Shown one piece after another: positions 1 through 5,141 of a stretch of 5,493 nucleotides of DNA (position 1 is its first letter; every line of letters starts with the position of its first letter). Source of the DNA: CAVPGH01 sp046726955 (lineage in GTDB: Bacteria > Acidobacteriota > Vicinamibacteria > Fen-336); NCBI GenBank assembly GCA_046726955.1, contig JBKPBQ010000178.1, positions 1-5,493 on the forward strand, in the 5' to 3' direction. The notes under the pieces are model-generated. The model was not told the origin of the DNA. It saw only the letters and a list, made by a program, of their open reading frames with translations, and ran no database searches. The position numbers were made by a program, and so were the translations under genes.

Positions 1-294
1 CGCCCCGCGGTGCAGGTCCGGATCCAGCTCGATCGTGTAGATCGCCGCGAACAGGTCCCGTACCGCCGACACCATGGCGCCCCTATAGGTGCCAGTCTCC
101 ACGAGGATCGGGGTCGCGAAATCGCGGGCGTACCGGCGAACCGTTTGGACCTTGTAGGCATGAGGCGGGGGCACGGGGCGCCCCTCGCTTTCCCATCGCG
201 AGAGTTCTCGCGCCACCAGCCGCTCGGTCCAGAGAGTGCGTACCGCTTTGCCGAATGCGGTGCTTCTCAAGGCGGCGTTGAGCCTGACGAGCAT
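1..294 (-). CDS. Class I SAM-dependent methyltransferase-like protein, N-terminal part (runs off left edge)
   Basis: Reading the minus strand from the ATG at 294-292 gives 98 uninterrupted codons to the window edge, so the C-terminal part is missing. Residues 1-60 are a helical, Arg-rich lead-in. Residues 63-74 (ILVETGTYRGAM) match the glycine-containing motif I of a family of Rossmann-fold methyltransferases. Residues 85-94 (IYTIELDPDL) end beta-strand 2 with the acidic residue, Glu89, that normally contacts the SAM ribose. An in-frame TAG lies seven codons upstream of the ATG, which limits the start choice; no strong Shine-Dalgarno is visible. The gene is divergent from the DUF268 gene. Codon use is less extreme than downstream (TAT, AGG, AGA, ACT, GTT and CAA occur). 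Proteins with this ETGTYxG pattern often occur in glycan clusters, so a sugar methyltransferase role is possible, but the substrate is unknown. Confidence 0.8.
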   Translation of the reverse strand, partial: MLVRLNAALRSTAFGKAVRTLWTERLVARELSRWESEGRPVPPPHAYKVQTVRRYARDFATPILVETGTYRGAMVSAVRDLFAAIYTIELDPDLHRGA

Positions 295-313
295 CGGCAG
301 TCGAGTCGGAGAC

Positions 314-319
314 TAGAAT
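314..319 (+). promoter_or_regulatory. Candidate -10 element for the DUF268 gene
   Basis: TAGAAT matches five of six bases of the TATAAT consensus on the plus strand and would give a leader of about 45 bases before the ATG at 370. No convincing -35 hexamer lies 16-18 bases upstream. It occupies almost the same bases as the -10 proposed for the opposite strand, so either or both directions may be real. Confidence 0.25.
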
Positions 320-344
320 AGCGCGCGTCGCCGGTCGTTTTCTA
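315..344 (-). promoter_or_regulatory. Candidate sigma70-type promoter for the leftward methyltransferase gene
   Basis: On the minus strand, TAGAAA (344-339, four of six matches to TTGACA) is followed after 18 bases by TATTCT (320-315, four of six matches to TATAAT). This would start transcription near 308, about 14 bases before the ATG at 294. It is the only AT-rich patch in the divergent gap. The evidence is sequence match only. Confidence 0.35.
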
Positions 345-369
345 TCTGCGAGGACGCGTGGGGGACGCG

Positions 370-1143
370 ATGCGAAAATGGGTTCGGCGTGTCCCGGGAG
401 CGAGCCGTGTCTACCAGAAGCTCAAGGCGACGGCCCGTTATGCGAGCTTCATGTGGGAGTACCGTCGCTTCGTCGCGGCCTCGCGGACAGATCCCCGCTT
501 CACGATCGACTGGGCGGACCGCTATCCGTGTCTGGACGAAAGAACGACGCACACCATCTTCGACACCCACTACATCTACCACACGGCGTGGGCGGCCCGC
601 GTCCTGCGGAGGATCCAGCCTTCCGTACACACGGACATCTCTTCGAGCCTGTACTTCCCGGCCATCGCCTCCGCATTCGTGCCGGTTCGGTTCTTCGATT
701 ACCGTCCCCCCCGTCTCTACCTGGATTCGCTCCAGGTGGATCGCGCCGATCTGAACGAACTGCCCTTGCCGACCGAGTCGGTCGAAAGCCTGTCCTGCAT
801 GCATGTCGTCGAGCACGTGGGGCTCGGACGCTACGGCGACCCGATCGAACCCCGCGGGGACATCCGGGCCATGGCCGAGCTCGCCCGGGTGGTGGCCCGC
901 GGCGGATCGCTCCTCTTCGTCGTTCCCGTGGGGAGACCGCGGATCCAGTACAACGCGCACCGGGTGTACTCCTACGCCCAGGTCGTCGAGACCCTCGCCC
1001 CCCTCGAGCTCGTGGAGTTCGCGCTCATTCCCGACGACGCGGAGACGCGTGGACTGCTCAAAGATCCGGATCCCGCACTCGTGGCAGAGCAGGCCTACGG
1101 TTGCGGGTGCTTCCTCTTCAAGAAGGCCGGGGGTGTCGGATAG
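370..1143 (+). CDS. DUF268 family protein, predicted SAM methyltransferase-like fold
   Basis: A complete protein of 257 residues from the ATG at 370. An in-frame GTG at 358 would add four residues; I prefer the ATG, which has the G-rich stretch 360-365 just upstream. The central region resembles the DUF268 family: a conserved HTDISSSLYF segment (about residues 87-96), then an aspartate after a hydrophobic strand (YLDS, about 117-120), then CMHVVEHVGLGRYGDPI (about 143-159), whose VVEHVGLGRYGDP core is the family hallmark. The HVVEH part resembles the post-motif region of Methyltransf_11-type enzymes. A GGSLLFVVPVG strand-turn (about 178-188) follows. The C-terminus carries a Cys-Gly-Cys (YGCGCFLFKK). 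There is no signal peptide or membrane segment, so it is predicted cytosolic. DUF268 proteins have no firmly established activity that I know of; their usual place next to glycosyltransferases suggests glycan modification. That role is inferred. Confidence 0.85.
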   Translation: MRKWVRRVPGASRVYQKLKATARYASFMWEYRRFVAASRTDPRFTIDWADRYPCLDERTTHTIFDTHYIYHTAWAARVLRRIQPSVHTDISSSLYFPAIASAFVPVRFFDYRPPRLYLDSLQVDRADLNELPLPTESVESLSCMHVVEHVGLGRYGDPIEPRGDIRAMAELARVVARGGSLLFVVPVGRPRIQYNAHRVYSYAQVVETLAPLELVEFALIPDDAETRGLLKDPDPALVAEQAYGCGCFLFKKAGGVG

Positions 1144-1177
1144 GGGCACACAACTCGTTCAGCGGTGGTACGTTGCC

Positions 1178-1206
1178 TTGACCAAACGGGACACGAATGT
1201 TAGCCT
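1178..1206 (+). promoter_or_regulatory. Candidate sigma70-type promoter with extended -10, ahead of the glycosyltransferase operon
   Basis: TTGACC (1178-1183, five of six matches to TTGACA) is followed by a 17-base spacer and TAGCCT (1201-1206), which has the key T, A and final T of the -10. A TG pair at 1198-1199, one base before the hexamer, makes an extended -10. Transcription would begin near 1213, leaving a leader of about 22 bases before the ATG at 1235. It is placed to drive the four overlapping genes from 1235 to beyond the right edge. Confidence 0.5.
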
Positions 1207-1209
1207 AAC
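1199..1209. repeat. Small dyad GTTAG-C-CTAAC over the -10 element
   Basis: A perfect inverted repeat with 5-base arms (1199-1203 and 1205-1209) around a single C. It covers the proposed -10 hexamer, where a repressor operator could sit. It is short enough to be chance, and no second copy was seen in the window. Confidence 0.3.
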
Positions 1210-1234
1210 GCAGGCGAGGAACGTCCCCTAGGGC

Positions 1235-2431
1235 ATGACTGACTCCCCCGTTGACGCCAAACCGGGGGCAATTCGCGTCGTCCGACTCTTCTCGCGGCTC
1301 AACATCGGCGGACCTGCGATCCACGTCATCCTGCTCACGGCCGGCCTCGAGGACAAGGGTTACCGGACGAGGCTGGTAGTCGGCAAGGAGACGGAACGTG
1401 AAGGAAACATGCTCCCCCTCGCCGCGGCGAAGGGGGTGCGGTGCGAGGCGATGGCCGGCCTGGGCCGGGAGATCCAGCCGGTGGCTGACATCCGGGCCTT
1501 TTTCGGGCTCGTCCGCCTCATCCGGGACTTCCGCCCCGCGATCGTCCACACCCACACCGCGAAGGCTGGCCTCCTGGGCCGCCTCGCGGCCCGTTTCGCC
1601 GGCGTACCCGTCGTCGTCCACACCTTCCACGGCCACGTCCTGCGCGGCTACTTCGGCCCAGTCAAGAGCGCCTTTTTCCGCAGGCTCGAAGCGGGGCTGG
1701 GACGGATGGCCGACGCGATCGTGGTCGTCTCGGATGCGGTGAAGCAGGACCTGGTGACGCTCGGGGTCGCCGGCGAGGACCGCATCCGTGTCGTCCCGCT
1801 CGGGCTCGACCTCGAGCCGTTCACCGGCCCCCTTCGCCGGGGAGCCCTCCGCGACGGCGGGAACGTCCCGCCGGACGCGCCCCTCGTGGGCATGGTGGGT
1901 CGGCTCGTCCCGATCAAGGACGTGCCGACGTTCCTGCAAGCGGCGCGGCGCGTGCACGAGCTGCGTCCGCGCTTCCGCTTCGCCCTCGTGGGCGACGGAG
2001 ACGAGAGGGCGCCGCTCGAGGAGAAGACCCGACAGCTGGGGCTCGGGGACGTGGTGCGCTTCCACGGGTGGCACCCCGACATGGCCGCGGTCTACGGCGA
2101 CCTCGACCTCGTGGTGAACTCGTCGCGCAACGAGGGAACGCCCGTCGCCCTCATCGAGGCCTTGGCCGCCGCTCGTCCCGTGGTCGCGACGCGCGTGGGG
2201 GGGACGCCCGACCTCATCGGAAACGACGAGCGCGGGCGGCTCGTGGACGCGGGTGATCCGGAAGGCTTGGCCCGAGCGATCCTGGACACGCTCGATGACC
2301 CGGAAACGGCCCGGACGAGAGCACTCGCCGGGCGCCGGTACGTGCTCGAACGACACTCCAGCGCCCGGCTCGAGAGCGACATCGACGCGCTCTACCGGGA
2401 GCTGCTCGCCGCCAAGGAGGTGGCGGCCTGA
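1235..2431 (+). CDS. GT4-type (GT-B fold) glycosyltransferase
   Basis: A complete 398-residue protein, the usual length for the family. It would transfer a sugar from a nucleotide-sugar donor to a lipid-linked glycan on the cytosolic face of the inner membrane. The N-terminal acceptor domain (about 13-195) has the glycine-rich NIGGPAIH loop at 23-30, HTHTAKAG at 105-112 and HTFHGH at 129-134. The C-terminal donor domain (Glycos_transf_1, about 213-385) has GRLVPIKD (222-229) with the Arg223/Lys228 pair expected to bind donor phosphate, LVGDGDE at 251-257, and the EX7E motif between Glu300 and Glu308, followed by VGGTPDLI. The donor and acceptor sugars cannot be read from the sequence. The ATG at 1235 lacks a well-spaced Shine-Dalgarno; GAGGA at 1216-1220 is 14 bases away. 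The stop overlaps the next gene by 4 bases. Confidence 0.93.
   Translation: MTDSPVDAKPGAIRVVRLFSRLNIGGPAIHVILLTAGLEDKGYRTRLVVGKETEREGNMLPLAAAKGVRCEAMAGLGREIQPVADIRAFFGLVRLIRDFRPAIVHTHTAKAGLLGRLAARFAGVPVVVHTFHGHVLRGYFGPVKSAFFRRLEAGLGRMADAIVVVSDAVKQDLVTLGVAGEDRIRVVPLGLDLEPFTGPLRRGALRDGGNVPPDAPLVGMVGRLVPIKDVPTFLQAARRVHELRPRFRFALVGDGDERAPLEEKTRQLGLGDVVRFHGWHPDMAAVYGDLDLVVNSSRNEGTPVALIEALAAARPVVATRVGGTPDLIGNDERGRLVDAGDPEGLARAILDTLDDPETARTRALAGRRYVLERHSSARLESDIDALYRELLAAKEVAA
2414..2430 (+). promoter_or_regulatory. Strong ribosome binding site and CTG start codon of the WecA-like gene
   Basis: AAGGAGG (2414-2420), a full-length Shine-Dalgarno, lies inside the end of the glycosyltransferase gene. 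Seven bases later comes CTG (2428-2430), in frame with the transferase and overlapping the upstream TGA as CTGA. No ATG, GTG or TTG is in frame at that distance. The first conventional in-frame starts, GTG 2464 and ATG 2470, have no Shine-Dalgarno and would fall inside the first membrane segment. This site therefore decides the start in favour of CTG. Confidence 0.7.
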
Positions 2432-3552
2432 GCGACACCGCGCCCCTGGCCCTGCCCGCGGTCGTGGTCATGGCCTGCGCGCTCGTCGTCTCCGCCTTCC
2501 TCGTTCCTCCGGTGCGCCGGCTCGCCCTCCGCCTCAAGGTCATGGACGACCCCGGCCCGCGCAAGGTGCACGTCCGGTCCACGGCGCGAATGGGAGGCAT
2601 GGCCGTCTTCCTCTCCTTCACCGGCGTGGTGCTCGCCGGCTACTTCGCGGTGCCGATCCTCGCGAAGATCCCCGCCGCCGCCGCCTACTTCGGTCCGGCG
2701 CTCGCCCTGCTCCAGGAGTCGTACCGCGTGCAGACGAAGCTCCTCGCCGTGCTCGCGGGGGCCGCCATCGTCTTCGCCGTGGGTCTCGCCGACGACGTGC
2801 TGGGCAGCCGCTTCTCTCCCGGCTGGAAGGCGGCGGGCCAAGTCGTGGCGGCGATGGTGATCGTGGCCGCGGACGTGCGCACGTCCTTCATGCCCCCCGA
2901 CTGGATGAACACGCTCGTCACCGTGCTCTGGGTGGTCGGCGTCACGAACGCCTTCAACCTCCTCGACAACATGGACGGGCTGGCGGCGGGCGTGGCCTTC
3001 GTGGCCTGCGGGGTCTTCCTGATCAACGCGTGGACCCTCGGCGAGTTCTTCATCAGCCTGATCCTGGTCGCGTTCATGGGCAGCCTGCTCGGCTTCCTGA
3101 TCTACAACTGGAGCCCCGCCTCGATCTTCCTCGGCGACTGCGGCAGCCTGTTCATCGGCTACGTGATGGCGTCGTTGACGCTCCTCGAGCGCTACGTGTC
3201 CCACGCCTCTAGCCACTACTTCGCCGTCCTCATGCCGGTCCTCGTCCTGGCGCTCCCCCTCCTCGACACGGCCACCGTGATCTTCATCCGGCTGCGCGAG
3301 CGCCGGCCGATCTACGTCGGCGACAGCCGTCATCTCTCGCACCGCCTCGTCTCGCTCGGGCTCTCTCCCTCCACCGCCGTCTTCGTGATCTACCTGATCA
3401 CCTTCGCGATCGGGCTGGGCGCGGTCTCGCTCGCCGACGCCACCCCGGTGGAGACCCTGCTCGTCCTCCTGCAGTCGGCAACCTTCGTCCTGCTCGTCCT
3501 GATCCTGCTCTTCTTCGAGCGACGGGGAGTCTCGCGGCGGGAGGCCGCGTGA
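2428..3552 (+). CDS. WecA/TagO/MraY-type undecaprenyl-phosphate sugar-1-phosphate transferase
   Basis: An integral inner-membrane enzyme of 374 residues from the CTG start. It would move a HexNAc-1-phosphate from its UDP-sugar to undecaprenyl phosphate, the first step of lipid-linked glycan assembly. Family motifs occur in order: the first cytosolic loop DDPGPRKVH with RMGG (about 40-57), the Asp pair GLADD (Asp122-Asp123), NAFNLLDNMDGLA (174-186) with its conserved Asn and Asp residues, FLGDCGS (234-240), and the late loop DSRHLSHRL (299-307). Many hydrophobic helices, roughly ten or eleven, separate them; the first spans about residues 8-29. The late loop has Ser304 where relatives such as TagO usually have a second His (HLHHR). 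Starting at GTG 2464 would remove 12 residues and cut into helix 1. The C-terminus (FFERRGVSRREAA) is cytosolic-like. Whether the sugar is GlcNAc, GalNAc or another HexNAc cannot be told. It overlaps both neighbours by 4 bases. Confidence 0.92.
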   Translation: MSDTAPLALPAVVVMACALVVSAFLVPPVRRLALRLKVMDDPGPRKVHVRSTARMGGMAVFLSFTGVVLAGYFAVPILAKIPAAAAYFGPALALLQESYRVQTKLLAVLAGAAIVFAVGLADDVLGSRFSPGWKAAGQVVAAMVIVAADVRTSFMPPDWMNTLVTVLWVVGVTNAFNLLDNMDGLAAGVAFVACGVFLINAWTLGEFFISLILVAFMGSLLGFLIYNWSPASIFLGDCGSLFIGYVMASLTLLERYVSHASSHYFAVLMPVLVLALPLLDTATVIFIRLRERRPIYVGDSRHLSHRLVSLGLSPSTAVFVIYLITFAIGLGAVSLADATPVETLLVLLQSATFVLLVLILLFFERRGVSRREAA

Positions 3553-5141
3553 CGGTGATGGCGATCCTCTTCCTCGCCGCCGCGGATCCGGCCGTCGAGG
3601 TTCGGGCGGTACGCCTGACGCCCGTGTCGTCGCGCCTCGCCCTCCGCGTGCTGACCTCGGTTCCCCTGCCCGCCGCGGAGGTGCGGCGAGCGGGAGGAGA
3701 GGTCCTGGTGGACCTCGGCCCCGCCTCCGCCGAGTCGATCGCGCTGCCTCCCCTGGAGCCGCCGGTGGAAGAGCTGCGGTTCGAGGGCGACTCGAGCGGG
3801 CTGGAGCTCCACGTGCGCATCCCTCCGGAGGTGCCCTTCGAGGTGGTGCGCGACGACACCCTCCTCACCGTCCTCTTCGGAGAAGAGCAGGCCGACGATC
3901 TCCGGATGCGCAGCGCCCGTGAGCTCTACGGACAGCTCTTTCCGGTGCCGCTCGCCGCGAGCGCGGTGGCCCCGCCGACCGAGGACACGACCGGCGCGAC
4001 GCCGACCGACGCGTGGCGCGTGGGCCGGATGACGGTCAAGCCCGGCCTCACCACGACCTACGTCGACGCCGACACCCTCACGGGCGACTCCGTGGAGCCC
4101 GTCCGCGACCGCTATCTGCAGGTCGCACCGTACGTCGAGCTCGCGCTCCCCGTCTCCGACGGTACGTTCCGCGCGTCCTACGAGCCACGATTCCGCTTCT
4201 TCTCCTCGATCCCGGAGGTGGGGACGACCACGCACTTCGTCAACGCCGGGCTGGACCTACCGGTCGGCACGCGCGTCACCGTGCGGGGGAACTATCATTT
4301 CTCGCACGGTGTGCTCGAGACGCGGGAGGTCGACCCTGGCCAGGAGTACTTCTTCGATCTCGGCCGGTTCACCCGCAACACAGCCTCCGCCAGCGTCGAC
4401 GTCGAGCTGGGCCCGCGCATGACGGCCTCGGCCGGAGCGGGCTTCAACGACGTCGATTTCACCGGCTCGGACCAGTTCTTCTCCTACCGGGAGAGAGTCG
4501 CCCAGGCCGGCTTCGGCTACGAGCTGGGGGCCGACATCAAGGCCACCGCGACCTACTTGCACCACACGGTGCCACCGCCGGACGAGAGGCCGATCGTGGA
4601 GGCGAATGGCGACGACCTCGTCTTCGGCCTCGACGGGCAGCTCAGCCCTCGGCTGCGGGGGCGTATCGACCTCGGCTACCGCCACTGGTCGAGCCCGAGC
4701 GCGCCTCAAGAGGGCCAGAGCTACTCCGGGCTGGTGGCTGCGCTCGGCGTGCAGCGCCAGCTCGGCCGACTCTCCACCCTCGACGTGCGGGCAGGACGAT
4801 CCACCGAGCTCTCCGCGTTCGAGGACAACGCCTTCTACGTGATGACGTTCGTGGACGGGGCGTTCAACACCCCCATCCCGTTCGCCTTCACGGCGCGCGC
4901 GGCCGTTGGCTACCAGTGGAACACCTACGACGTCCCCCAGGCTTCGATCGGCGAGCCGCGCGAGGACACGATCCTCGGGCTGGCGGTGGGCCTCGGCCGC
5001 AACCTGGGCCCCCGCGCCTACGTGCGCGCGGACTACCGCCGTGACCGACGCCGCTCGAACCTCCCCGGGTTCGACGTCACGACCGACGGGTTCATCGTGC
5101 AGTTCGGGATTGGCCAGGCCCCGGGCGGATTCCGCCGATGA
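3549..5141 (+). CDS. Outer-membrane beta-barrel protein with N-terminal AMIN-like domain, likely polysaccharide secretion porin
   Basis: A complete 530-residue protein from the GTG at 3549, with GGGAGG at 3539-3544 four bases upstream. The leader is very short (VMAILFLAA, likely cut after about residue 12). Residues 16-111 look like an AMIN domain, the small periplasmic beta-sandwich of PilQ and AmiC: a strand pattern with EVLVDLG (51-57), VEELRFEG (73-80), LELHVRIPPEVPFEVV (85-100) and LLTVLFG (105-111). A Thr/Pro/Ala linker runs to about 156. The rest alternates polar and non-polar residues in about 18 amphipathic strands joined by short turns and longer charged loops, ending with DGFIVQFGIG near the C-terminus. 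This suits a porin-like barrel of the BBP2 or Wzp sort found beside exopolysaccharide genes. It directly precedes and overlaps the OPX gene, which suggests a shared export role. The barrel call is fairly sure; AMIN assignment and secretion role are inferred. Confidence 0.75.
   Translation: MTVMAILFLAAADPAVEVRAVRLTPVSSRLALRVLTSVPLPAAEVRRAGGEVLVDLGPASAESIALPPLEPPVEELRFEGDSSGLELHVRIPPEVPFEVVRDDTLLTVLFGEEQADDLRMRSARELYGQLFPVPLAASAVAPPTEDTTGATPTDAWRVGRMTVKPGLTTTYVDADTLTGDSVEPVRDRYLQVAPYVELALPVSDGTFRASYEPRFRFFSSIPEVGTTTHFVNAGLDLPVGTRVTVRGNYHFSHGVLETREVDPGQEYFFDLGRFTRNTASASVDVELGPRMTASAGAGFNDVDFTGSDQFFSYRERVAQAGFGYELGADIKATATYLHHTVPPPDERPIVEANGDDLVFGLDGQLSPRLRGRIDLGYRHWSSPSAPQEGQSYSGLVAALGVQRQLGRLSTLDVRAGRSTELSAFEDNAFYVMTFVDGAFNTPIPFAFTARAAVGYQWNTYDVPQASIGEPREDTILGLAVGLGRNLGPRAYVRADYRRDRRRSNLPGFDVTTDGFIVQFGIGQAPGGFRR
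5124..5136 (+). repeat. Dyad/hairpin over the weak RBS of the OPX gene
   Basis: GGCGGA-T-TCCGCC is a perfect 13-base dyad that ends one base before the ATG at 5138. In RNA it can form a five-pair GC stem with a three-base loop. It contains the only plausible Shine-Dalgarno (GGCGGA). A ribosome finishing the beta-barrel gene would pass through and open it, so it may tighten translational coupling. It is short and may be incidental. Confidence 0.3.

Noticed and set aside
10..321. Plus-strand open frame of 103 codons at the left edge
   Set aside because: The opposite strand encodes a protein with clear methyltransferase motifs (ETGTYRG, TIELDPDL), whereas this frame shows no recognisable family.
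358..369. GTG at 358 as the start of the DUF268 gene
   Set aside because: It has GAGGA only three bases upstream, which is too close, and adds just four residues. The ATG at 370 was preferred, but the choice is not certain.
313..1149. Minus-strand open frame opposite the DUF268 gene
   Set aside because: The plus frame carries the DUF268 signature; the minus translation is low-complexity shadow sequence.
1144..1177. Possible terminator after the DUF268 gene
   Set aside because: No stem followed by a T-run was found; read-through into the next gene is possible.
1226..1233. Palindrome CCCTAGGG just before the glycosyltransferase ATG as an operator or attachment site
   Set aside because: Eight bases of GC-rich palindrome are expected by chance, and there is no second copy or mobile element in the window.
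2253..3212. Plus-strand 319-codon open frame overlapping the glycosyltransferase end and the WecA-like gene
   Set aside because: It is out of frame with both well-supported genes and its product is almost entirely Arg, Pro, Gly, Ala and His.
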